Part shown: positions 1-8,108 of the stretch, piece after piece
Layout: each line of letters opens with the position of its first letter
Position numbering within the stretch: the stretch's first letter is position 1
Source of the DNA: JAAYUD01 sp041907665
Lineage (GTDB): Bacteria > Bacteroidota > Bacteroidia > Bacteroidales > Bacteroidaceae
Direction: 5' to 3'
Assembly (NCBI GenBank): GCA_041907665.1
Contig: JAYRGW010000023.1
Location: 1-56,963, forward strand
DNA: 56,963 nucleotides
Notes under the pieces: model-generated
Database searches by the model: none
What the model was told of the DNA's origin: nothing
Seen by the model: the letters and a program-made list of their open reading frames with translations, nothing else
Program-made: the position numbers and the translations under genes

Positions 1-135
1 AAGAGAGGCTTTTCTCATACGTCTGGCTTTCCCTGTAGTGGATAATAGATGGCGCTTCTCTATTTCAGCATCAAATATAGAGCTGAATTCATCGATAATA
101 TAAAATATTTCTGTAATTTTGTCCTTGGTAATCAT
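1..135 (-). CDS. IS982-family transposase, N-terminal part (partial)
   Basis: The minus-strand frame starts with ATG at 135-133 and stays open for 45 codons to the window edge. The product begins MITKDKITEIFYIIDEF and continues with a basic stretch, the usual N-terminus of Bacteroidetes IS982 transposases. These are DDE enzymes that catalyse cut-and-paste transposition. The catalytic domain lies outside the window, so activity cannot be judged. The family call rests on the N-terminus plus the matching terminal repeats. Confidence 0.65.
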   Translation of the reverse strand, partial: MITKDKITEIFYIIDEFSSIFDAEIEKRHLLSTTGKARRMRKASL

Positions 136-247
136 ATTGAATTTGTTTTGTAAATTATTGATTTTCAAATATAAATATACAAAATATTCTTGTGATTACC
201 AACTTTTTTATCCCCTATTTTTTACTTCTCTTATCCCGAACTGAGGT
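1..247 (-). mobile_element. 5' end of an IS982-family insertion sequence (truncated by window edge)
   Basis: This is the transposase-start end of an IS982-type element running out of the left edge of the window. The terminal inverted repeat lies at 230-247. Read on the minus strand it matches 16 of 18 positions of the other-end repeat of a related remnant at 21246-21263. The element ends inside the reading frame of an acyltransferase gene that resumes at 248. The target duplication cannot be checked because the other end is outside the window. Confidence 0.75.
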
Positions 248-520
248 AATACTGATTATCAAATAACATTTTTGAACCAAAAGACTTCAATCTTTCCCTG
301 TCTTGAAAAGTTGGCACGTGCCACGGATTCGGCAGTAGTATACATCAACTTGACAAGAAAGCAAAGAGGGCATTTTGAAGCTGAGTGTCAACCTATTTGC
401 GAAAACACCTCCGATATACAATATTTAGGTATTACTGAAAAATATATTAAACATCTTGAACAGAATATACAGAAAGACCCTAGTTGCTGGTTATGGACAC
501 ATAGGCGATGGAAAAGATGA
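248..520 (+). pseudogene. HtrB/LpxL-like lipid A acyltransferase, C-terminal fragment interrupted by IS982
   Basis: The frame is open from the IS end and reads ITFLNQKTSIF, then EKLARATDSAVVYINL, and ends in WLWTHRRWKR. This is the C-terminal third of the lysophospholipid/lipid A acyltransferase family, which transfers acyl chains to lipid A at the inner membrane. The catalytic HX4D region and the N-terminus are missing here and would lie to the left of the IS. The nominal TTG at 272 is an internal Leu codon of the FLNQ motif, not a start. Because the frame runs straight into the IS end, the gene looks broken by the insertion rather than by gradual decay. The fragment itself is undamaged to its stop. 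Confidence 0.75.
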
Positions 521-678
521 GACAGAAATTTATTATTTTCTTATTTAATTTTTTTATAGGTTCTAAAAACAAATCTACGTTTTACTAGAAATATTTTATT
601 GGGTTTATTTTTCGCGATAGGGGTAACTTATGATATAAGTGTCTTATAAGTAGAATCAGATAAATTTTGTAACAGACA

Positions 679-1737
679 ATGAAAACAATTAGAAGATTGA
701 GCATTTTATTTTTTGCAGTATTGGCAGGAATAAACACCAATGCACAACAAAAGAAAGCGGTGCAAGTAGCATTTATTTATCCGGTTGGGACAACTGGTAG
801 TAATTCGGTAGATTATACGAATAACTTTTCGTTCAACGTTATCGGCGGATTTAATGGCGGTGTGAATGGATTTGAATTAGGATCAGTCGCAAATATTAAT
901 AAAGGGGATGTCAACGGATGCCAAATATCGGGAGTTTGCAATCTAACATTGGGCAATAGTAATGGGGCCATTGTTTCGGGAGTTTGCAATATGGCGTCAG
1001 GAGATAGCAAAGGAGTTATTATTTCGGGCGTAACAAACTTGACGATAAAACAATCGAAAGGTGTGGCAATTTCTGGTGTGGCAAATGTTTCTGGCTCACA
1101 CAAAGGACTGCAGTTGTCTACTATCAATGTTGTTGAGGATCATTTATCCGGCAGTCAAATTGGTATAATGAATTATGCCAAAAAAGGAAAAGGAGTTCAA
1201 TTTGGTGTTGTAAACATTTGTAGCGTCGATGATGATGTCCTTCCTATTGGTATATTCAGTGTGGTCAAAAACGGATATTATGCTTTCGATGTTTCTACTA
1301 ATGAGCTATTTATTACAAGTTTATCTTATAAAATGGGAAAAGAAAAATTCCATTCCATATTCAAAGTTGGCATTGGCGAGCACAACAATAAGTCGGTATT
1401 TAGTACTGGATTCGGTTTTGGGTCGATTATCCCGATAAAAGGCAATCACAAATTGAATATGGAACTTATTTGCGATGATCTTCATTATGATTGGAAATGG
1501 GGAGGCAATAAATTGAATCTGTTGAACCAATTCAATTTGAATTACCAATATCGAGTAACAAAACATTTTGCTATAAAAGCCGGACCGAGTTTAAAGACAT
1601 TTGTAACTAATCAAAAAGATGATGGAGAATTTGTTGATGTAATTAAAATACCTCATACCTTATTTGAACATACTGGAGAAAAATGCAAAGTTGCAGGTTG
1701 GCTTGGTTTTAATGCAGGAATCGTATTTTCTCTTTAA
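679..1737 (+). CDS. LA_2272-type surface-repeat protein
   Basis: A 352-residue exported protein with a signal peptide ending near ...NTNAQ (residue 23). Residues about 50-190 contain repeats of roughly 18-22 residues built on G-x-[QIV]-[IL]-[SG]-G-V-x-N, for example GCQISGVCN, GAIVSGVCN, GVIISGVTN and GVAISGVAN. These are typical of LA_2272 surface repeats and probably fold as stacked beta-strands. Residues about 187-352 form a second region rich in alternating hydrophobic residues, likely beta-barrel-like. This whole protein resembles the C-terminal half of the STN protein at 3440-5281; compare IFSVVKNGYYAF here with LFNIVKNGYHAF there. It lies 59 bp upstream of the sigma-factor gene on the same strand, suggesting co-regulation. 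Function is unknown; ligand or matrix interaction at the cell surface is inferred. Confidence 0.8.
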   Translation: MKTIRRLSILFFAVLAGINTNAQQKKAVQVAFIYPVGTTGSNSVDYTNNFSFNVIGGFNGGVNGFELGSVANINKGDVNGCQISGVCNLTLGNSNGAIVSGVCNMASGDSKGVIISGVTNLTIKQSKGVAISGVANVSGSHKGLQLSTINVVEDHLSGSQIGIMNYAKKGKGVQFGVVNICSVDDDVLPIGIFSVVKNGYYAFDVSTNELFITSLSYKMGKEKFHSIFKVGIGEHNNKSVFSTGFGFGSIIPIKGNHKLNMELICDDLHYDWKWGGNKLNLLNQFNLNYQYRVTKHFAIKAGPSLKTFVTNQKDDGEFVDVIKIPHTLFEHTGEKCKVAGWLGFNAGIVFSL

Positions 1738-1763
1738 AATAAATTTGAGAAAAAGAAATGTTA

Positions 1764-1771
1764 TATCTTTG
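1764..1771 (+). promoter_or_regulatory. Bacteroidetes -7 element before the sigma-factor gene
   Basis: TATCTTTG matches the primary-sigma -7 consensus TAnnTTTG and lies 25 bp before the GTG start of the ECF gene. A TTTG at 1744-1747 could be the -33 box, but the 16-bp spacing is shorter than the usual 19-21. It supports a promoter for sigma-anti-sigma-STN separate from the 679 gene. Confidence 0.45.
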
Positions 1772-1796
1772 TTGAAAATAAAAATTAGATTTAATA

Positions 1797-2354
1797 GTGA
1801 CTCTTGTAAATACTTGGCATACAAAAGAGGGATTCGAAATGCTGTTTAAACAACATTACGAACCCCTTTGTGGGTTTGTTTTCGGTATTGTCAAGGATTA
1901 CGATGCGAGTGAAGATGTTATTCAAGAGCTTTTTGTCAAATTTTGGGAGAAGCGGGATGATATTCCCGGTGATATTTCGATAAAAGCGTATTTGTATTCT
2001 GCAGCACGAAATATGGCGCTGAATCAGATAAAGCATTTCGAAATAAAAAGGGATTTCAACCTGTATAATCGGGAGGAAATTTCTAATGCCGAACAAAATA
2101 TTGGTAATCCGGCAGAAACAAGTGAATTACGAAAGATGATTGACCAAGCAATAAATAAATTGCCTACAGAGCGTAAAAAGATCTTTTTGATGAGCCGTGA
2201 AGATGGATTGAAATACAAAGAAATTGCCGAAGAATTAAACATCTCAATTAAAACAGTAGAAAATCAGATGGGGAAGGCACTATCAACGCTACGAAATGAA
2301 TTGTCCGACTATTTGCCTGCAATAATTATTGCAATTTGTATCGGGATAAAATAG
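1797..2354 (+). CDS. ECF RNA polymerase sigma factor (FecI-like, Bacteroidetes type)
   Basis: A 185-residue sigma-70-family ECF factor. Region 2 is visible as FEMLFKQHYEPLCGFVFGIV, followed by DYDASEDVIQELFVKFWEK. Region 4 is visible as LPTERKKIFLMSREDGLKYKEIAEEL and then ISIKTVENQMGKAL, the helix-turn-helix that reads the -35 element. The start is placed at GTG 1797, because an in-frame stop at 1791 blocks any upstream extension. ATG 1839 would remove part of region 2. It is followed by a FecR anti-sigma gene and an STN-domain protein, the classic order of a cell-surface-signalling system: an outer-membrane event frees the sigma factor to direct RNA polymerase. The regulon is not visible, but the flanking surface-repeat genes are candidates. 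Confidence 0.88.
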   Translation: MTLVNTWHTKEGFEMLFKQHYEPLCGFVFGIVKDYDASEDVIQELFVKFWEKRDDIPGDISIKAYLYSAARNMALNQIKHFEIKRDFNLYNREEISNAEQNIGNPAETSELRKMIDQAINKLPTERKKIFLMSREDGLKYKEIAEELNISIKTVENQMGKALSTLRNELSDYLPAIIIAICIGIK

Positions 2355-2451
2355 AGCTAAGTTGAAAATGAGGAGTCGAAAAAGATACGATGCAATAGTT
2401 TAAATGTAACATAATAGATAAAATAAAAATATGAACAGATATAAATTTTAA

Positions 2452-3456
2452 ATGAACGACCAGTACCCACATATCGACGAGAATGCCATCGCGAAATATC
2501 TTTCGGGTGAAGCCAATGCGATTGAAATAAAAGAGCTGATGGATTGGATGGAATCTTCTAATGAAAATTTGGAGGAATTTATCCGATATGAAAAACTGTG
2601 GTCTGAGTCATCTGTTCGCAAGCCTTTTAATGTTCAAAAAGCCTGGTCTAAAGTCAACCGCTACATTTCAAAGGATAAACGCCGTTTCAATCCATATTAT
2701 CTTATTGCTGCCACCGTCGTTGCCGCTATTATCTTTATTGTGATTTCTGTTCAATTTTTCAATACAAAATCAGTCATCTCGTTGCCAAAATTCGCAATAG
2801 CAAGTGCGAATAGTATATTAGATTCTACATTGCCAGATGGTTCTGCTGTCTTGCTTTCGAAGCATTCAAAAATTGAATATGCATTTGATTCCCAAAAACA
2901 AATTCGCTTGGCAAAACTCTCAGGAAAAGCTTTTTTCAGTGTGAAAAGAGATACAAAACATCGATTTATTGTTGAAGCCAATCGTGGTGGTGTGGAAGTC
3001 TTAGGTACAAAATTCTCGGTAAACGAGATGAAAAATAAAGATGTAATGGTCTATGTCTTGTCCGGGAGAGTTAAAGTCTTCTTGGTGCGTGCGTCCAAAG
3101 ATACTTTATCGTTGATAATTACCAACGGTGAAAAAGCTTTTATTATGGCAAGTAACGACACCATTATCAAACAAACCCATAAAGCTTCGGTTTTTTATGA
3201 CATTAATAAAACTTATAACATCAATAAAACAATTACTTTTCGGGATATGGACTTGTCGACTGTAATGGCTAAGATAGAAAAATGTTATTCTGTAAATATA
3301 GAAATCGATAACTCGGTGGACAAGAAGCTTCGTTTTTCTTCTTCATTCAAAAATAATTCGGTGAATGAGATATTAACTGTTATCACGCAAACGTTAGGCC
3401 TTGATTATACAAAAAAAAGAAACACATATTACATAACGAATGGAAACGATGAATAA
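2452..3456 (+). CDS. FecR family anti-sigma factor
   Basis: A 334-residue single-pass inner-membrane protein. The cytoplasmic N-terminus (1-80) contains KYLSGEANAIEIKELMDW, the usual sigma-binding region. A transmembrane helix follows at about 82-104. The periplasmic FecR domain (about 115-215) includes TLPDGSAVLLSKHSKIEY and VEVLGTKFSV. The C-terminal DUF4974 domain (about 262-330) has the STN-like beta-alpha fold. It probably holds the ECF factor encoded 97 bp upstream and contacts the STN domain of the protein encoded downstream, whose gene overlaps this one by 17 bp. All expected domains are present. Confidence 0.9.
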   Translation: MNDQYPHIDENAIAKYLSGEANAIEIKELMDWMESSNENLEEFIRYEKLWSESSVRKPFNVQKAWSKVNRYISKDKRRFNPYYLIAATVVAAIIFIVISVQFFNTKSVISLPKFAIASANSILDSTLPDGSAVLLSKHSKIEYAFDSQKQIRLAKLSGKAFFSVKRDTKHRFIVEANRGGVEVLGTKFSVNEMKNKDVMVYVLSGRVKVFLVRASKDTLSLIITNGEKAFIMASNDTIIKQTHKASVFYDINKTYNINKTITFRDMDLSTVMAKIEKCYSVNIEIDNSVDKKLRFSSSFKNNSVNEILTVITQTLGLDYTKKRNTYYITNGNDE

Positions 3457-5281
3457 TAAAATCAGATGCATCCTATTGATACTGATGTTGATTTTTGCAA
3501 CACAAAACTTATCTTCGCAGGTCGATTTGCATCGCAAAATATCCATTAACGTGCAAAACTTGTTCATTCCGCAAACCTTGCATGTTATCGAGCAAGATTA
3601 TAATTTCTTTTTTGCGTACAACTCCAAGCAAATTCCAGCCTATGACAGAGTTTCAATCAACAAAAGAAATATAGCTTTGAAAAAGGCATTGGACGAAATA
3701 TTGTCAAATCGTTTTGCTTACACAACCATTGGAAACCATGTTATTTTACGACTGAAAGGAATAAACACTGAGTCGGAAGATTTTATTATTTTGGGAGTCG
3801 TAAGAAGTGCTGATGGTTTTCCTTTAGATTCTGCTGTTGTATATGCCGTCAAAGAAAACAAAGCGGTAATCACAAACAATGAGGGAGCATTTCGTCTCAG
3901 ATTGAAAGAACCATCGCAATACATTCATATAAGTTGTCCCAATTATAAAGATACTCTCTTGATCGCTGGAACATTGAGTGGCGAGAAAACAATTGAGCTG
4001 TATCGAAAATTTACGAATTTAGTAGCCTCGCCTTTGGAAAATAGAACTTTAGATGGGTCGTCCTCTCAAACACCATTTGAGAAATTACCATTAGTCCGAA
4101 ATTTAGTTTCACAATCGGCACTATACCTTAATCGGCAAGTTAAAACAACTCATTTGATACCTATTCAGGTCTCCTTCTTACCGGGTATGGGCTCGCAGCA
4201 GTTAACTAAGGGCTTAAATGTCAATAGCTTTTCGTTAAATGTTTTAGCTGGTTATTCAAAGGGAGTTTCTGGTTTTGAAATAGGAAGTCTTGCCAATATC
4301 ACAGGGGGCAATGTCACAGGCGGACAAGTAGCTGGCGTAGCCAACATCGTCAATGGGCAAATTAATGGCTTGCAACTTGCCGGCGTTTTCAATTATACTT
4401 TCAATCAAGTCAGTGGAGTGCAAATTTCTGGAGTAGGAAACATTAGCAACAATAATGTAGAAGGGGTGCAACTTGCCGGTGTTTCCAACAACAACAAAGG
4501 TGCAATTGACGGGGTACAAATTGGTGGTGTCTTGAATACCAATTTGCGGGAAATAACCGGATTGCAATTAGCAGGTGTTGCCAATATCCAAGTTGATAAA
4601 ATAACCGGATGCCAACTTTCCGGTGTTTACGGAATAGCTTCCGATGTCAAAGGAGTGCAGCTTTCAGGCATAATGAGCCATACAACTCACGATGTTTCTG
4701 GCGTGCAAATCAGTTCGCTTTTAAACAAAACGAGGAAATTAAATGGATTGCAAATTGGAATCGTCAATATCGCAGATTCGATTGAAAACGGAGTTCAAGT
4801 TGGTTTGTTCAATATCGTTAAGAATGGATACCATGCCTTTGAATTCACAAAAGATGAAACCTATTATTGTAACTTTATGTACAAAACTGGAGGCAAAAGA
4901 TTTTATTCCATTCTGAATGCCGGAATAAGGAAAGACGATGTCGGCGTCGGATATGGTATCGGATATATCCAACCGATTTATAAAAGACTGTCTATAAATA
5001 TGGATGCCATTTATGGCGTGCTGCTTGCGACAAACACCTCCGATATATACTATGGGAAAATAATGAATTCTCGATTGGGTATTAATTATCGGATTCAAAA
5101 ACATTTGACGCTGACAAGTGGTTTATCTTTCAATCTGTACGATCCTGACAAAAAAAATGAAAGAAGTGGTTCTGCAGGCAAAATATCATTCACCGGAAAC
5201 AGTAGCAACAATATCTCACAAGCCTTCCAAAACAATAAGAAAGCAATGTGGTTTGGCTGGTTTTTTGGCGTGAGATTTTAA
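3440..5281 (+). CDS. STN / carboxypeptidase-regulatory-like protein with surface-repeat C-terminus
   Basis: A 613-residue exported protein; the signal peptide ends near residue 27. The domains in order are STN (about 30-105, with NFFFAYNSKQI and KALDEIL), a carboxypeptidase-regulatory-like beta-sandwich (about 113-190, ILGVVRSADGFPLDSAVVYA), a linker, about eleven LA_2272-type repeats (about 270-480, such as GLQLAGVFN, GVQISGVGN and GVQLAGVSN), and a C-terminal beta-rich region (about 480-613). In FecI/FecR systems the STN domain normally sits on a TonB-dependent receptor and signals to FecR. Here no plug or 22-strand barrel follows; the place is taken by a paralogue of the 679 protein. ATG 3440 overlaps fecR, and ATG 3449 is an alternative start that still keeps the signal peptide. 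Translational coupling to fecR is likely. The sensed ligand is unknown. Confidence 0.85.
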   Translation: METMNNKIRCILLILMLIFATQNLSSQVDLHRKISINVQNLFIPQTLHVIEQDYNFFFAYNSKQIPAYDRVSINKRNIALKKALDEILSNRFAYTTIGNHVILRLKGINTESEDFIILGVVRSADGFPLDSAVVYAVKENKAVITNNEGAFRLRLKEPSQYIHISCPNYKDTLLIAGTLSGEKTIELYRKFTNLVASPLENRTLDGSSSQTPFEKLPLVRNLVSQSALYLNRQVKTTHLIPIQVSFLPGMGSQQLTKGLNVNSFSLNVLAGYSKGVSGFEIGSLANITGGNVTGGQVAGVANIVNGQINGLQLAGVFNYTFNQVSGVQISGVGNISNNNVEGVQLAGVSNNNKGAIDGVQIGGVLNTNLREITGLQLAGVANIQVDKITGCQLSGVYGIASDVKGVQLSGIMSHTTHDVSGVQISSLLNKTRKLNGLQIGIVNIADSIENGVQVGLFNIVKNGYHAFEFTKDETYYCNFMYKTGGKRFYSILNAGIRKDDVGVGYGIGYIQPIYKRLSINMDAIYGVLLATNTSDIYYGKIMNSRLGINYRIQKHLTLTSGLSFNLYDPDKKNERSGSAGKISFTGNSSNNISQAFQNNKKAMWFGWFFGVRF

Positions 5282-5419
5282 ATATACATTTACCGTTTGT
5301 ATTGTAGTGTATTGAATTCGGTTGGCAGTTAAATTACACTGTTCTCAGATTTTCTGCTGCTTGTAATGCAAAGGGTAAACAAAAAGAGTGGAATCGTTTA
5401 TTAAAACTGAAATTATTCC

Positions 5420-5427
5420 TAACTTTG
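5420..5427 (+). promoter_or_regulatory. -7 promoter element of the cyclophilin gene
   Basis: TAACTTTG matches TAnnTTTG. A TTTA at about 5397-5400 sits at a suitable distance as a near-consensus -33 box. The ATG lies about 40 bp downstream. Confidence 0.45.
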
Positions 5428-5466
5428 CTATTAAGATAGCTGTTGTTGTTCAACTAATTGTTTTTA

Positions 5467-6171
5467 ATGATGAAGCGAATACTTTTTCTTTTAGTGATTC
5501 TAATATCTGTTTCTACTTTTGCTACGCGCAAAGAAAAGCGTGCTCAAGTACTTTTCGAAACCTCTATGGGAAACATCCGTATAGAGCTGTATAATGAAAC
5601 GCCACTGCACCGTGATAATTTCTTGAAGAAGGTGAAACATGGTTTTTATGATGGATTGCTTTTTCATCGAGTCATTAAAGATTTTATGATTCAGGGCGGC
5701 GATCCTACCAGCAAGAATGCTCCGAAGGGTAAAATGTTGGGCGACGGCGAAGATGGTGAGATGATTCCGGCTGAGTTTGCCTTGCCTAAGATATTTCATA
5801 AACGGGGGGCTATTGCGATGGCCCGCGAGGGGGACGATGTGAATCCGAAGCGCAGTTCGTCTTCGTGTCAGTTTTATATTGTTTGGGGAAAGAAATTCGA
5901 CGACGAGATGTTGACCAAAGTACAACAGCGCTTGGATAAGATGACAAATGGTGCCGTGAAGATTGACTCTACGCAGGCCGAGGTATACAAAACGATAGGC
6001 GGAGTGCCGCATTTGGATGGGCAGTATACCGTGTTCGGTGAAGTGATAGAGGGACTCGATGTGGTCGACAAAATTCAGCAAGTGGGTACTGATGCCAACG
6101 ACAGGCCACTGGAGGACGTTAAGATTCTAAAGGCGAAAGTGATAAAGAACATCAGGCATCACAGAATGTGA
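5467..6171 (+). CDS. Secreted cyclophilin-type peptidyl-prolyl isomerase
   Basis: A 234-residue protein with a signal peptide (MMKRILFLLVILISVSTFA) and one cyclophilin domain. Visible core motifs are FHRVIKDFMIQGGDP (with the catalytic-arginine region), IAMARE, SCQFYIV and a late TVFGEVIEGLDVVDKI. It should catalyse cis-trans isomerisation of X-Pro bonds in periplasmic proteins. The insertion between SSSSCQFYIV and the final strands (about residues 140-185) is usual for the longer Bacteroidetes versions. The start is ATG 5467 or the adjacent ATG 5470; the upstream TTG at 5458 is less likely. The gene converges with recQ, with 29 bp between stops. Confidence 0.92.
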   Translation: MMKRILFLLVILISVSTFATRKEKRAQVLFETSMGNIRIELYNETPLHRDNFLKKVKHGFYDGLLFHRVIKDFMIQGGDPTSKNAPKGKMLGDGEDGEMIPAEFALPKIFHKRGAIAMAREGDDVNPKRSSSSCQFYIVWGKKFDDEMLTKVQQRLDKMTNGAVKIDSTQAEVYKTIGGVPHLDGQYTVFGEVIEGLDVVDKIQQVGTDANDRPLEDVKILKAKVIKNIRHHRM

Positions 6172-6200
6172 TAACGTAGGTACTGATAAAGTTGTTGTGT

Positions 6201-8108
6201 TTAAGAATGGGGTCTCAGAATCCCATTTTCTTGCACGATATATCCTTCGTCGAGCAAATGTCTGACTACAGATACCAGTTTCTCTTTAGTGATAGTTGGA
6301 AGTCTTTTGCGCAGTACATCTGGGGTGAGCGGTTGCTCTGTCAACAGGCGTATTACTTCTACCCGGATACTGTTGTATTCGGAGGCCGATAGGGCTGAAG
6401 ACTTCTTTTTCTTTTGCAAACATACGTCGCAAATGCCACAATTGTGCTCGTTCTTTTCCCCGAAATAGCGTAGTAGCATTCGGCTACGGCAGTTGTTATC
6501 CGAAGTGGCATATTCGATTATGGCTTTAATTCGTTTCTCGAAACGTTCTCGTCGCACTTCGTATACTTCTGTTGGTATGCCGAGCCGCTTCTGTTCGATG
6601 CGGGGTAGGGTATAGATGATGTGCGGAATCTTTTTGTGTGGAATGTACGAAACGATGCCTCTTCGGGCAAACATCACGAGATGGTGATATACTTGGTCGG
6701 TGGTCATGTTGCAACGCACAGCCAATGTCGCTTCGCTGATAAAAGTATAATCGGTAAATACTCCGGTATACGACCGCAGTATCGTTTGAATGAGTCTCTC
6801 CGACTGTTCGCCCATTTCGTGAAGCATATAGAGCTCTTCGCGCCCTACAATGAAAAGCAGCCTGGAAGAGTTGTCTTGTGCTTCGGTATATTCGATATAT
6901 CCTGCTTGCGAAAGAATCTTGAGCGCACTGTCTGCCGGTACGGGAAAGAACTTGAAGCGACGGCAAAAGTCTTCGAGATTGAACTCGAGCATGCGTCCTT
7001 CTCCATCGCCTACGGCTATCTGATAATAATACTGTAAATCCTCATACACCTTATATATATAGTCTTTGGGAGGAAAAGTATCGGCTATACGTTTGGTGAG
7101 TATGGACTTGTCGTGCGAAGAATACAGCGCTACGGCGTATGCTTTTTTGCCATCGCGTCCCGCACGTCCTGCTTCCTGAAAGTAAGCTTCGGGTGAGTCG
7201 GGCAGGTCGATGTGGACTACAAGTCGCACGTCCGACTTATCGATCCCCATACCAAAAGCGTTGGTGGCTACCATAACCCGATACTCCCCACTTTGCCATT
7301 TCTTCTGACGCAAGTCTTTCACTGCATTGTCCATACCGGCATGGTAATAAATGGATGTGATGCCTTCTTTATTGAGTTCGTCGGATATTTCTTTGGTCTT
7401 GTTACGGTTGCGTACGTACACGATGGCACAGCCCCGTAGACTCCTTAAAATATGTAGAAGCTCTCCTTTCTTGTCTTCTGCATGGCGTACCACATAAGCT
7501 AGATTTTTCCGCTCGAAGCTCATGCTGAATACGTTCTCTTTTTCGAATTCAAGCTTCTCTTGGATGTCTTTTACTACGGCTGGAGTTGCTGTTGCCGTGA
7601 GGGCCAGCACCGGTACTCCGCGGAGTATGTGGCGTATGTCTGCAATCTTCAGATAAGATGGACGGAAGTCGTATCCCCATTGCGAGATGCAATGACTCTC
7701 GTCTACTGTGATAAGGCATACTTTCATAGCCTTTACTTTGGCAATGAACAGTTCTGTACCTATTCGTTCGGGCGAGACATATAGAAATTTGTAATTGCCG
7801 TAGACGCAGTTTTCCAGTGCCGTCAGAATCTCGTTGTGCGACATTCCCGAATAGATTGCGGTAGCCAGTATGTTACGCTCGCGCAGATGTTGCACCTGAT
7901 CCTTCATGAGTGCAATGAGTGGTGTGATGACGATGCATACACCATCCATTGCCAATGCCGGAACTTGGAACGTAATCGATTTGCCTCCTCCGGTAGGCAT
8001 CAACCCCAATGTGTCTTTGCCTTGGCAAACACTTTCGATGATATCTTCCTGCAAGTCGCGGAAAGAGTCGTATCCCCAATATTGTTTTAAAATATCGAGA
8101 TAGTTCAT
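6201..8108 (-). CDS. recQ: RecQ-family ATP-dependent DNA helicase (short form)
   Basis: A 635-residue superfamily 2 helicase acting 3'-5' in recombination and fork repair. Walker A is MPTGGGKS at 37-44. Motif II reads DESH (136-139) rather than the usual DEAH. Motif VI is QEAGRAGRDG near 330. The RQC zinc site uses Cys540, Cys557, Cys560 and Cys563, followed by a winged-helix region. No HRDC domain follows, so this is the short paralogue found beside longer RecQ proteins in Bacteroides. The ATG shares one base with the recJ stop (TAATG), so the two genes are translationally coupled and likely cooperate in gap or break repair. Confidence 0.92.
   Translation of the reverse strand: MNYLDILKQYWGYDSFRDLQEDIIESVCQGKDTLGLMPTGGGKSITFQVPALAMDGVCIVITPLIALMKDQVQHLRERNILATAIYSGMSHNEILTALENCVYGNYKFLYVSPERIGTELFIAKVKAMKVCLITVDESHCISQWGYDFRPSYLKIADIRHILRGVPVLALTATATPAVVKDIQEKLEFEKENVFSMSFERKNLAYVVRHAEDKKGELLHILRSLRGCAIVYVRNRNKTKEISDELNKEGITSIYYHAGMDNAVKDLRQKKWQSGEYRVMVATNAFGMGIDKSDVRLVVHIDLPDSPEAYFQEAGRAGRDGKKAYAVALYSSHDKSILTKRIADTFPPKDYIYKVYEDLQYYYQIAVGDGEGRMLEFNLEDFCRRFKFFPVPADSALKILSQAGYIEYTEAQDNSSRLLFIVGREELYMLHEMGEQSERLIQTILRSYTGVFTDYTFISEATLAVRCNMTTDQVYHHLVMFARRGIVSYIPHKKIPHIIYTLPRIEQKRLGIPTEVYEVRRERFEKRIKAIIEYATSDNNCRSRMLLRYFGEKNEHNCGICDVCLQKKKKSSALSASEYNSIRVEVIRLLTEQPLTPDVLRKRLPTITKEKLVSVVRHLLDEGYIVQENGILRPHS

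Noticed and set aside
4256..4567. Repeats in the surface-protein gene as a possible CRISPR-like array
   Set aside because: The periodicity is in the protein sequence (about 20 residues) and the DNA units are not identical. No cas gene is present.
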